Shown one piece after another: positions 37,045-49,558 of a stretch of DNA of 64,000 bases. The stretch is from Allium sativum (taxonomy: Eukaryota; Streptophyta; Magnoliopsida; Asparagales; Amaryllidaceae), in NCBI GenBank assembly GCA_030737875.1, contig CM060924.1, forward strand, positions 144,516,197 through 144,580,196, given 5' to 3'. The notes under the pieces were generated by a model. It saw only the letters and a list, made by a program, of their open reading frames with translations, was not told the DNA's origin and did no database searches. The position numbers and the translations under genes were made by a program. Each line of letters starts with the position of its first letter. Positions within the stretch are counted from its first letter, which is position 1.

Positions 37045-37222
37045 GGCCTACATGATATCTTCATTAGGTGGTGGAAAATTTTGCCATTGTTCTTCATTAT
37101 CTTTCTCCTCAAATTGTTTAGCCATTAGATATTCTCTACCTATTTCTCAATAAGGTTATTGATTCAAGTTGTGTTTGTTTAATGATAGTTGAGATCGGTT
37201 GTAAACAATATTTTGGTGAATC

Positions 37223-37228
37223 AATAAA
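37223..37228 (+). terminator. Polyadenylation signal AATAAA in LTR G
   Basis: AATAAA lies about 185 bp downstream of the TATA box, as expected for an LTR R region. The copy in the 3' LTR is at 39451-39456. Confidence 0.55.
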
Positions 37229-37389
37229 GACGGAGGTTGGGTGAAATATCGTGTGTTCATATTTCCAATATTTTTTTGTGTTGTTGTTTGTTATTCAATC
37301 ACATTCATCTTCAAGTGATTGGGTGAAAAAAATTCATTTTGTTTTTGGGTGTTTTGTCAAAACTTCCGTTGCGCACAAAACCCCAACAG

Positions 37390-37402
37390 TTGGTATCAGA
37401 GC
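37390..37402 (+). other. Primer binding site of element G
   Basis: TTGGTATCAGAGC, complementary to initiator Met tRNA, one base after the LTR end. Confidence 0.92.
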
Positions 37403-37481
37403 TCAGATCACCGCATAGCTTGGAGAGTTTGTTGGATTGAAAAAAAAAATTGATTTTTTGTTTGAAAAAATTGATTTTTTG

Positions 37482-38792
37482 ATGTTAGAGATGATGACGT
37501 TGTCAAAGATGGCTATTTTGAATGGGAGGAATTGGGGTATATGGAAGCCGAAGATGGAGGACGTTTTATATCTCAATGATTTGCATGATCCCATTGATGG
37601 AAATGGGGAGAAGCCCTCGAATATGGATGAGGGAAAGTGGAAGAAAATGGACAAAAAGGCGATTGCGTTGATTTGCCAATATTTGGATGATTCTGTGTTC
37701 CACCATGTGGCTAGTTGTGAATCCGCAAAGGCGTTGTGGGACAAATTAGTATCGCTGTATGAGTCAAAGAGTGCTACAAGCAAGGCTTTTCTGGTTCGAA
37801 AGTTGGTGCAACTTCGATTGGATAAGGAGAAGTCTGTTGCAGAGCATTTGAACGAGTTTCAAGATGTCATCAATCAATTGGCAAACATGAAGGTCAATTT
37901 TGATGATGAGTTGTAGGCTCTTTTGTTGATGAGTTATCTTTCGGAAAGCTGGAAGACTTTGGTTGTTTCATTGAGTAATTCCAATGCTAATGGAACTATC
38001 TCTTTGGAAATGGTTCGAAGCAGTCTCTTGAATGAGGAGCTAAGGAGAAAAGGGTCGGAGTTGAAATCGGTTCAAACTGAGGCGATGGTAGCAAGGGACT
38101 CAGGTAAAGATACAAGGAAGAAGAAAGGTGCTATCTTTTGTCATTATTGTGGTAAGAAAGTCGACAAGCGTAAAGATTGCTATTCATATATACGAGATAT
38201 GAAGAAGAAGAAGGCGCAAGGTGATAATAATAGTGATGAGGCACAGGCAGGCTTTGTTGAAGGTACCGAAGGCGATTCTTCATGTGATGTCCTATTTAGT
38301 GTTGTGGAGCCTTGGAAGATGGATTCAGGAGCCAGTTTTCACATATGTCGAGATGTGAAAAGTTTTTCTTCGTATGAGAAGAGTGTTGGCATGATAAAGA
38401 CGGCTAATGGAGTAGAGCTACCAATTTGTGGAGTTGGAGCTGTTAGGTTTTGGATGCATGATGGAGTGGAGAGAGAAGTTGCCGGTGTGAGGCACATACC
38501 CACTTGTTCGCATAACCTCATATCTCTCGGTCAGTTAGATCGCCGCGGTTGCACTTATGAGACTCAAGGTGGAGTTTTGAGAGTGAAGAAGGGTGGTCGT
38601 GTGATGATGCAAGGAGTTTTGGAGGAGAGAAACCTATATAGTTTGGTCGGTTCAGTGGTCAACAGTGGAAGGCGGGTGACGGTTGAAGAACCTAGTCCAC
38701 AGCAAGGTATAGAGGTTAATATGGTCACTGCTGATGGTCCTAAGGTGGAGGATCATGGTATCGACAAGGGTCTAGATGTTGATGATGCTTGA
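37482..38792 (+). pseudogene. gag: gag-protease-pre-integrase of element G, one stop
   Basis: Copia gag forms the particle; the protease matures it. The frame starts best at ATG 37482 (MLEMMTLSKMAILNGRNWG). Gag features include WGIWKPKMEDVLYL, LICQYLDDSVFHHV and ALWDKLVSLYESKSATSKAF, the usual copia gag core. A TAG at 37914-37916 follows VNFDDEL; the frame continues as ALLLMSYLSESWKTLVVSL. The zinc knuckle region reads CHYCGKKVDKRKDC, with spacing of a CX2CX4HX4C knuckle but Asp where the His belongs. The protease motif WKMDSGASFHIC is intact. A pre-integrase-like stretch follows (HNLISLGQLDRRGCTYE, ERNLYSLVG). The frame then ends at TGA 38790 with no integrase core. 38793-39048 is noncoding. 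Confidence 0.88.
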
Positions 38793-39048
38793 GGGATGCC
38801 GGAGATGAAGAGATCATGTCAAGCGGAAGACGGATGTCGAGTTGTGAAATCCACAAAGACAAGATGGAGGTCTTTGTGGTATTACAAACGCTTTTAAAGA
38901 TCGCTATTGGTGTGGTGCACGGATGAGGGAGGTGCACCATTAGTGGGCGATGGTGGAGGTTTGTAATGATGTTAATTGAGAAAAGAAGGTTGAAAGTGAG
39001 AGCTAAGTTGGCTAGTGTTGAGTGGAGGACATGTTGTGATTTGGTATC

Positions 39049-39057
39049 AAGGTGGAG
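39049..39057 (+). other. Polypurine tract of element G
   Basis: AAGGTGGAG directly before the 3' LTR start at 39058, a common copia form. Confidence 0.8.
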
Positions 39058-39616
39058 TGTTGAGATTTGTGATACGCAAATCACAAAATTGTAGGCAACA
39101 AATTTTCTATGTGGATCTATTTTTGGTGGAGATATTTCTTGCTACTTTTGTGGGATATTTGAAAATGAAGGCAAGGATTATTTGGTGCTTATCCAAATAG
39201 ATATATTTGAGATATATGAGGATATATTTGAGATATATGAGGATACTTTGGGTGACAAGTTACTCTATAAAAGGCCTACATGATATCTTCATTAGGTGGT
39301 GGAAAAATTTGCCATTGTTCTTCATTATCTTTCTCCTCAAATTGTTTAGCCATTAGATATTCTCTACCTATTTCTCAATAAGGTTATTGATTCAAGTTGT
39401 GTTTGTTTAACGATAGTTGAGATCGGTTGTAAACAATATTTTGGTGAATCAATAAAGAGGGTGGTTGGGTGGAATATCGTGTGTTCATATTTCCGATATT
39501 TTTTTGTGTTGTTGTTTGTTATTCAATCACATTCATCTTCAAGTGATTGGGTGAAAAAAATTCATTTTGTTTTTGGGTGTTTTGTCAAAACTTCCGCTGC
39601 GCACAAAACCCCAACA
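39058..39616 (+). repeat. Element G 3' LTR, 559 bp
   Basis: Same length as the 5' LTR, with TATA at 39266-39272 and AATAAA at 39451-39456. Confidence 0.93.
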
Positions 39617-39621
39617 CTCTC
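39617..39621. repeat. Target-site duplication CTCTC of element G (right)
   Basis: Matches 36825-36829. Confidence 0.93.
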
Positions 39622-39995
39622 CTCCTTTTTCTTTTCATTCCCAGGAAACCATTATTTCTCATCTACAAATGTATTTACACGCATGAAACAAGGGCAACTT
39701 TTCTCACATTCTTTCCTTTTGCATGAAGTAGCAGGGATCTCATTTTCCATTTTCTATTCATGACAGAACTCTTAAAAAAAAGAAAAAAAAAAGAAATAAT
39801 GGAACTCTTTTTTTTTTTGTTCAACTTCATTTGGTTCCCTTCTACAAATGAGTTACATGCGTCAGAACCTCATTTTTTTTTCATTCTTTGTTACCTCCTG
39901 TAAATGATGTTGCTCACGCAACTAAAAAAAAAATCCATGCGCACGAAAAATGAAAGGAGAGCCATTTATTTATTCATTCGTTTTTGCTTCCGCAT

Positions 39996-40262
39996 ATATT
40001 GGTGTGTTTGTGTAAATGTGGTTTGTTTGTGCAAATGTGGGTTGCATGCGTACTGTTTGTGCGTGTTTGAACTGCATGTGTGTGCGTGAATATTTGTATG
40101 TATGTGTGTGTGTTTAAATGTGTGCCATGTGTTTTAAATGTGTGGTGTGTGTTTATAAATATACATGCGTATTGCGTGTGTGTTTAAAATATATGTGTGT
40201 TGTGTATGTGTTATATGTTGTGTGTGCGCATGCATGGATTAGTGCATATGTGTGCATGTGAT
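39996..40262. repeat. TG-rich low-complexity tract
   Basis: Degenerate runs of TGTGTGTTTAAATGTG and TGCATGTG in the third segment of LTR D. The frames on either strand (for example 40153-40475 minus) arise from this composition. Confidence 0.85.
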
Positions 40263-42630
40263 GTGTGTTTTGTGCATTAACATATCCAATTTTCTTTTGG
40301 TGACGCAACACACCAAGTTTCCACCCTTTTTTTTCTCTTTCATCATTCTTTTCTTTCCTTCCCCTGTTTTGCATGCATACATGTGAACTGTGTATGTGTG
40401 GTCTTTGAAAAAGAAAAGCTTTTGGAAATATGACTTGAGTTGGACACAAAAGCATGCATAGTTCATTCCATACATAAGCTTTGGAAAAGAAAAGAAAATT
40501 TAAGTAGGTTAATAAAATAAAATTACATCTCTTGCAGACCCAAAATATTTAGAAAGATACGTAAGATCGTAAAAGGGACGCATCGAACTCAAATGACTCT
40601 GTTCCAAAAATAAATTTTGCAAGCTTTTTCACATTTTCAGCGCAAACAGAACACCGATACTGACAAATGAATATATTTCAGTAATCAGCGCGACGATACA
40701 GACACAATGGTATATAATTTGCAGTGTCTGAATGCTCCGTTCAAAAACGCGTTATGGACCCCTTTAACATAAAAATGCGGACGTGAAATGGAAGATAAAA
40801 CGTCTGATTTTCACGAAACGAATTCCGCCGTTGAATTACTGTCATCGAATAGAATATTTTTCATGTTTGTCCGAATTTGATTCGGAAAAATTTTAAAATT
40901 GTTAAAATTTGAACTGTTATGCGCAGATTGCACTGAAAATTGCGCGACCGACGACATTCAAATTTTTCGATGAAATTTTCATAGCTGCTACATTTCACTA
41001 TACGTATTTCAAATATAAAATTCTCATTTCGACAAACCATAGAGTAGTTTCAAATTTCGAAGATTAAACTTTGGTTTAAATTATATACATGGAAATTTGA
41101 TTTAAATTGATAAATGAAATATTAAGTAATTTAAATTTTATTTAAACTTATTGAAATAACCATTGTTGAACCTCTTATTGAAAAAAAAACGTTAGCCTAA
41201 TTATTCAAGGAAATAAATTTCAAAATTGTAAATTTTGGATACAAATTTAGTTGAGAAAAATAATTTAGTTAAATGAAGTAAAATTTTGAATTTGAAAGTA
41301 AACTTAAGTGAAATATTAAATAGTTGGAAATTGTAAATTTTATAAAAGAAAAATACAACTTTAGTTTATTGATTTGGAACTTTGGAATTAGACAAAAAGT
41401 TAAGTGTACAATTACAAACGATAAAATGTTGTTAATATTTCAAAATTGGAATATTTGATAGTTCAAGCTTAAATAAGAAGTTTAAATACAATTACGGTTT
41501 GATCAATTTGATAAATTAATAAATGAAAATTAAATGACGTTAGTTGTCAAAGAGACTGGAGCCAGTTGTGGACACACTCTCTGTCAATACTAGAACCACT
41601 TTGATAATTATGTTCATGAAGTGATGATCCAAAATGAAGTGGTTGTTTTGGTGTACGTTGCTGGATTGAAGAAAGTGAACGATAATGGATGACCGACACT
41701 TGTGTCAAATTTGAAATGACTAAAACAGGAGACGTGCCGGGCCATTGAGGCTAGCTACCTCTAGCAGACACACTTTTTCGTATATTCTATCTTTTTTTAT
41801 TTGGTGATCACCCTTGATTTTGGAAGTGTTGTGTTGCGGTGGGCCGTTAGGGGTTACCACCAGTCCGGATCAGGAAAATTGGTAGTATCTTACCTTGGGC
41901 ATTGCCTCACGTGCCTTGTCATACGTTTTATCCTTATGCTCGACTACTACGAGTTTCTATTTAACATGTGCCTATAGGGGACTCACTGGCTACCGACATT
42001 CCACTGGTTGTGTTACAGGACTTGTATAAACTGCTTTGTTTAAAAACGTATTAAGGGGGATCAATGTAAAGCGTTAACTCTATTTTAATATTTTATATTA
42101 CTGATAGACATTACATATAATAGTGTATCATACTATATATAGATAGTTTAACGGATCCTTAAGAGATGGAAAATATCGTAACATCTCTTGTGTTATTTGC
42201 ATTTGACTTTAGATCTAATCACATTAGAAGTTTAGACCTGACTCGAGTGTTTTGTGTTTTTCTCATTTCGCTCGGGTCAAACTGAGTATTGCAGTGTTCT
42301 CAAGGAGGACTTTATCTGGAACCGAAGACCTAGTCAAAGACTCCATCCTATCCAGTATTAGTTTCCTATTTCTGTTTGGCTTGTGTTTACGAAATCTATG
42401 AGTCACTATATTGTATAATTAAAATGTAATTGTTTAAGTAGCTTCATGAACTGCTTATGTATATTATTTTATTTCCGCTGCAAGATTCTGTTTGAATCTA
42501 TATATGTGATTCTATGTTCTGATTTTATTATACACCCTAAATTGATTATTTGTCAGTTTTGAATCGTTCGAGTTGGACATGTATGGTTATATTGTCAACT
42601 TGGATTATTCAGAAAAGGCAGGTTGTCACA

Positions 42631-42635
42631 AATAA
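42631..42635. repeat. Target-site duplication AATAA of solo LTR D (right)
   Basis: Directly follows the LTR end GGTTGTCACA at 42630; pairs with 19236-19240. Confidence 0.7.
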
Positions 42636-44829
42636 TATAGTAAATATTGAAGATAATTTTAAATGGAATATAGAATTTTATCATATAAAGTAAACTATTT
42701 TGATATAAACATATATTCATAAGAAAACATATATTGTGAGATATCGATCTTTTAATACAAATTAACTTTAGATTTGTACTATAGATACAAACTAATTTAC
42801 TAAAGAAACATTGAAATGTTAAAACTTAAAATTGGAAAATTATTAATATAAAATCTATAATTATAAAAATATTGATTTGTTGATAAAATCTGGTAATATA
42901 GAGTAAACTACAAAAATATGTTTTATATACAAAAGTATTAAGTTTAAATATACAAGCTTTATAAATCTAATACAATAAAATAATCAAAATTAGTATTCAA
43001 TTTCAAATAGTATTCAAATATTTATGTAATCATAGGTGAAAAATATTATATGTTAGACTATGTATTCAAATCTTTATGTAATTATAGGTGAAAAATATAT
43101 ATAAGTTAGACTATGTATGTTTAGACTACGTATAAAAGATATTTAATTTATATTTTATACCAATATCAAATGTTTAACTTATTTCAAGCATATTATGTAC
43201 TATAATTTTATTGGTTTATATAATTTCAATATGTATTTTTGAAACAAAATATAAGAAACATAACTAAATGAACAAAATTAATAACTGGAGTTTGAACTGA
43301 CACTTCCATATTGAAAAGATGTCCTTTCAATTTCTCAAAACAAAATCAAAGAGTAGTGAATTTTTAATTTTTAGAATAAGAAAATATTTTAATTAGATTG
43401 GTATATTGATATGTATATTATGGTGTATTGACATATGAACCAAAAATGTCTAAAATTATAAAAGAGATAAATTTCTATACCTAACTATGTGCAAGATGTA
43501 TATTCCTAGATTCAATGATAATTATGAAATAATTGTAAAGCGAACCTCTTTTTACAATCTTCTATTTTGTTGTTCTTCCATTATCATGTACCACACATTT
43601 ACACCTTCCCGAATTTGATGATGAGGTCTGATCTATTGCAGTGAGCTCGTTTTTCTGATCAGCATAGTATATGCATTTGTTGAATTTGAAGATCGTATGA
43701 GAAAGATATTGATGATTTAGTAGTTTAACCAACTTGGTGCCAAAATTTTGAATTTGAATTTGAATGAATGGACAATTCAACTACTATAAATAGGCCCAAA
43801 AGTCATTTCTCTTCACATTTTTTTTTCTATTTTCATCTTCTTTCCGTTTTCCCACTTTCAATCAATCTTCTGAGGGGAATAACTTCTTCGTTTCTTAACG
43901 GAATGGGATGAAACCAGTGGCAAATCGAAGAGGAAGGCAAGGGATATGATTCAGTAATGGTTTAGTGAAGAGTTTGAGTGATATTATGGTGCAGTATGCC
44001 GAACCAGTGAGAGAAAAACAAAAAACCTTATATGTAATTTTCTGTTTTGGATAGTCAACTTCAGACTGCCATATCTCACTCAATTTTGATCGGAATTCGA
44101 TGATCTACCCATCGAAATGACCGCGAGAACAAGAACTACAATCTGAAAAAGGAATTGGGATGAAAAAATTTAAATATATGGGCGAAATATGAGAAATACC
44201 AGTGATAGTTTTGATTTCTTTTTCCCTTTATGCACCAAAACTTCATTTGATCATAACTTGGCCATTTCTTGACGGGTTTGCATGAAACCAGTGACATTTC
44301 GAAGTGGATGAAGAGAAGAATAGTATTGAATCAAGTGGTTGGAGAAAATCAAAAGTTTTTGTATTAATCATGTACTCATTTCATTATAGATTTTCAATTT
44401 ATATCCATCTTTTTCTTCTTGATTGATGAATGATCATCTTGGTGTCTTTTGGCCAGTAGTCATCATACATAACTTTTCTCCTGCAAAACAACATAACTTT
44501 TCAAAGAATCAAGTGACTTTTCAAAATAACTGATTATAATTTTAAATAATAACATCATGATTATTCTGTGACATGTCCAATTGAAAAATAGCGTTAAAAA
44601 TTGCCATCTAAACTTTTCAAAAATCAGATTATGATAACTTTATTTTCAACAAATTAGAAGGCAGACTCATCTAATACTGATGCAATGCATAAATTTAAAC
44701 TTGGGTTATAAATAATTTCAAAGTTTTCCATTTAATATTTCCAAACTTCACATGATGAAATTTTGAAAACCCGTTCTCTAATACCAGTGGTTAAGGATGC
44801 AGATTAAGGATCTTAAGGAAGAATTAAAA
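42636..44829. other. AT-rich DNA without recognisable gene
   Basis: 42636-43500 is very AT-rich background, the same kind as 18435-19235. 43560-44450 is less AT-rich and holds two diverged versions of ATGAAACCAGTG.CA..TCGAAG (about 43910 and 44280), so it is probably old LTR sequence. No coding sequence is supported. Confidence 0.5.
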
Positions 44830-46063
<1,234 letters not shown>

Positions 46064-47133
46064 TAGCTATATAAATGACACTTTAAATTCAAATTGATTG
46101 TTCTGTTGACCTTATTTAACAATTAATTTGATTTCTAAAAGTTAGGATTTCAAAATATTAAATTTTGAAAAGAATATAATATTTTACTAATATTATCATA
46201 TTAAATTATTTAATTTTTGATTTATAACTAAATCTGGAGTCGAAACTTGAAAATATTGCTTTGAAATGGGTTTATATATGTTTTACAAAATTTATAAAAA
46301 AATTATAGGTTAATCGGACGAGTATGAATTCAAAATTATAGTATTGTCTGAATAGGGCTAGTCACACTACGGTAGTTCTCGAATTTCAACCATAAACTTC
46401 GAGGATTTACCTAAAGTTAAAAAACTTTGATTTCAAATGAAAATAGATTTCAAATAGAAAAAGAAATTTCAAATTTAAAATTATATATTTTCATTTATGT
46501 CTAAAACATGTTTTAAATAAAATCGTGGTTTTGTAATTCGGTGACTATAATTGGAAATTGATATAAGCAACTTTATAAAAATTATTAAAAATATAGAAAA
46601 AATTATGATAAATCATAATAAATAATATTAAAGTATCTTGGGTAAGAAATATGAAGTTTTGAACTAAATTTGATTTTAGGGTTTTTTTAGCCTGATTAAC
46701 CGTATATTGTAAAACCATGTTTTGGAAATCTAAAATTTAAGTGAACCAAAGTTTTCTAAATTTAATTTAATTGGATTTAGATCGAAATAATCCTTGAATA
46801 TTTGTTATTGAATTATGTATTTAGGACGCATATGATTAGAGGAATTTGAAAGATATTTATATCGTTATTTCATTTATAGAATTCGTTGATTACGAGAGGT
46901 GGTATTGAATAAAAGTTGATATAATTTCTGTTTAATTCTTATATTTAATATCAATTGGTTTTGGGTTTTTTGTGAATGGTGTCTTAAATAACATTATTCT
47001 TTAATTCAGTTACAAATTAAGTTATGTCTTGGGAAATTTAAAATGTATAACCTTGGTAAAGATTAATTGAATCTTTGTTTTAAAGATTTATAAGTTTGGA
47101 AAGTTAAGAAGGATAAAAATCTTTTATGTAAAG
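46064..47133. other. AT-rich DNA, nothing recognised
   Basis: No gene, repeat boundary or RNA feature that I can support. Confidence 0.5.
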
Positions 47134-47786
47134 TGTAACGACCTGGATTTTTAGCCGTTAAATTAAAATTAAAATTGAATTATATAAATTTGAGTATTTA
47201 ATTTACTTTGATTAGTATAATAATAGATTTAGCTATAAAATAGTCGGAATTAGTTGGATTTGCAATACTATATAAATTTGATAATATAAAACAATTTAAT
47301 TAAGTTTAGATTTGAATTGTAAATATGAATTCGTTTATTAAACGAAGTTTGAAGGTATAATGTATATTTAAATTAAAAACGAGCCCGCGGCGTTGCGGTT
47401 GTTCGTAGTTTGATGTTTTGAACTCTAAATGAATGTACAGGGACTAATATAAGTCGGAACTCTTTGAAAAAGGAATCATCCAGATCTAATGGATTACAAT
47501 TTTCTAATGGAAGAGAAAATTTGAGATATCACCATATAGATTTTGAGTTATGTCTGAATCAATTCTGAAAGTCGTTATGGAATCGTTACTAGATGTAATG
47601 ATTTATTATTTAAAATTAAAAAATTTATTAAATTAAATATCGATATAACCTAGAATTTTAAATCAAGTTAAGATAGTTGAAGTTATATAAATTCTTTTTA
47701 AATATATATGATAATATTTTATTTTCAATGAATTTGTTTTCTTTGAAATCATGTATATTTTATCGATTTAATATAGAACTTAAGAA
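47134..47786 (+). repeat. 5' part of a D-like gypsy LTR
   Basis: Starts TGTAACGACCTGG, sharing the first 13 bases with LTR D, then AT-rich sequence with LTR-like phrases. No right end with the matching flank (TAAAG) is found, so it is truncated or interrupted by the following cluster. Confidence 0.5.
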
Positions 47787-48050
47787 GTGAAACAACCCGA
47801 CGAAATCCGGTAGGCTTTGCAACCATCCCTTCATCCCTCAAAGCAGCAGGTAAAACCCACCGTGGCTTCTAGTGGTCCCCCAGTCTGTCTTGTTTTACGG
47901 CGACCCTCTCGAGCCTCCTGGCCACTGCCTAACCAACCCTCAAAAGGGACATGTGGGGGTAAGAGTCTCCCATTCGCCACCAAACCACGAAGTGAGAACC
48001 CCCCATCATGCGTACCCAGCCCACGCAGGACCAACAACAAGAACTGGTGA
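47787..48050. other. Orphan GC-rich block
   Basis: About 260 bp much richer in G+C than either flank, open in more than one frame on both strands (for example 47817-48050 plus and 47831-48040 minus). No protein family or RNA is recognised. It ends where C-family LTR sequence begins. Confidence 0.5.
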
Positions 48051-49015
48051 TAAAAATGTAATTTTTATTGTAAAACAATTTATTTGAACACACAGTTATT
48101 TTATATACTTCATGTAGGTGATAAAAATGTTATTTTTATTGTAAAACAATTTATTTGAAAACACGATTATTTTATATACTTCATGTAGGTGATAAAAATG
48201 TAATTTTTATTGTAAAACAATTTATTTGAAAACATGAATGTCACTCAACACATGAATTTCTATTCAACACATAAATATAGTTTCAACACATGAAAATAAA
48301 TCAAACACAGAAATATTTCAGAAAATTTCGGCAGTATAACAGCAGGGTAGTTAAAACCGGCACCGTATCGATGTACGGCTCCTCGCTCTACCGTAAAACC
48401 TCGCAGTTTTCGACAATGGGGATCTCATACATCTAGTTCGCACGTAGGCGAGTATGCTTTTCTTTCATTTCCACAACCTATTCTAATTTTGTTTTCAACC
48501 ACAAGCGGGTATTTTTCAACCACAAACCAACCATCTCAAGCCACAAACAATTCTATCAACCATTCGCGTTATCCACCAAAGTTCACATCAACCAATAATC
48601 CAAACAATATCACAGCAAATATATATCGTCCATGGTCTATGGACGAGGGGAGTATATATATATATATATTCGTATATAAATATATTTCAATTTCATTTCA
48701 CTTCATTTCAATCATATTAATACATATATGATTTTTACAACACATATATAACTTATACATCGAACATACAACTTATACAACGCTTATACATGAGGTGTAC
48801 AATGCTTATATAACTCATACATCGCCTATATAATTTATACATCGTCCTTTCCATATCGTTTATAATTTAGAAATCTCATTTTGGGTTCCACTCCTCCAAA
48901 AATTGTAGAAGGCTCAGAAAAATATGCGGTCTCTTCTAGAATGTAGAAGACGTCCAAACGGTCCCGGTATCTCTTGTTTCACTGAATTTCGACCACAAAC
49001 GAAAAAGTTATTTTA
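48051..49015 (-). repeat. C' LTR fragment, orientation as element C
   Basis: Starts with three units of about 68 bp (GATAAAAATGT.ATTTTTATTG), then GTAGTTAAAACCGG, GTACGGCTCCTCGCTCTACC, TAGTTCGCACG and a TATATA run, as in 23700-24430 of LTR C. It is an inverted copy of about 50895-51990, forming a large inverted repeat with a roughly 1.9-kb spacer. Confidence 0.8.
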
Positions 49016-49016
49016 A

Positions 49017-49440
49017 TCCAACTGACAAGGTTGTGTGACGAGGTTGAAGATTCGCCATGCGAGCGAGAGGCTTGTATGGCGATGACTATATTTTACAGGT
49101 TGAACTGATGACTGATATGGCCATATAAAAATGTAATGATAAATTGCCAGATTAATAAAAACCCCACACGGGTCTAGAGATGATAATAATCACGTCTCTC
49201 TAGTTTTATAAGGCACAAAAACTATTTATGGGGTGACGAGAATTTATTCTCTAGAGTTATTATTTATACACATTCCCCCGTGGATACTAGATTATATCAC
49301 TATAAATATGTGTATGCTTATTAGGATTTATTGGGTACCTAATACGGCCCAATAAATTTCCAAACCCCTCCCCGTACAAAGGAGGTTATGGCGAAAATTT
49401 TCGAAAATTTAGGGTGTTAGCCAAATTTTTGAAGAATTTG
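49017..49440 (+). repeat. C' LTR fragment, opposite orientation
   Basis: Matches the reverse complement of about 22350-22760 (ACCCCACACGGGTCT, ATTTATTGGGTACCTAA, GGCCCAATAAATTTCC). This part is missing at its expected place near 52.1 kb in the following LTR, so the piece was relocated. Confidence 0.75.
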
Positions 49441-49558
49441 GAAATTCTTAGAAACTGAAAAGTTGATGAATGAAAGCCAGAATGAAAGTTGGGTTGGTTA
49501 ATTAAACCACCTTTGACTTTTTCCTTTTCGGAGACGAAAAGTTTTAAGTAGGGGAGAT
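49441..49558 (+). other. 3' interior end and polypurine tract of a C-family element
   Basis: Ends GAGACGAAAAGTTTTAAGTA plus GGGGAGAT, the counterpart of the minus-strand sequence just inside the 3' LTR of element C (25657-25690). This fixes plus orientation for the LTR that follows. No coding remains. Confidence 0.8.

Larger units (their letters stand above)
36830..37388 (+). repeat. Element G 5' LTR, 559 bp
   Basis: Holds a small hairpin near its start (stem TTTGTGAT, loop ACGCA, stem ATCACAAA), a duplicated TTTGAGATATATGAGGATA, a TATA box (TATAAAA, 37038-37044) and AATAAA at 37223-37228. Confidence 0.93.
36830..39616 (+). mobile_element. Element G: short Ty1/copia element with gag and protease only
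   Basis: Two 559-bp LTRs (36830-37388 and 39058-39616) start TGTTGAGATTTG and end CCCCAACA, flanked by a perfect CTCTC duplication. The primer site TTGGTATCAGAGC starts at 37390. I count about 13 differences between the LTRs (about 2.3 percent), making it one of the younger insertions. The 1669-bp interior codes for gag, protease and the pre-integrase region but not the integrase core, RT or RNase H. That fits non-autonomous gag-carrying elements (the TR-GAG type known from plants). Confidence 0.93.
19241..42630 (+). mobile_element. Solo LTR D, split by two nested elements
   Basis: The left terminus TGTAACGACCTGGGTTGTC at 19241 and the right terminus GGCAGGTTGTCACA ending at 42630 form an imperfect terminal inversion typical of this gypsy group. 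AATAA directly precedes the first (19236-19240) and directly follows the second (42631-42635). Removing element C with its duplication (19760-36139) and element G with its duplication (36830-39621) leaves three segments (19241-19759, 36140-36829, 39622-42630) that sum to about 4.2 kb, a credible LTR length. The last segment has TTCTCAAGGAGGA before its end, as in LTR B. No internal coding region is present, so it reads as a recombined solo LTR. Orientation follows the TGTAACGACC start. Confidence 0.75.
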
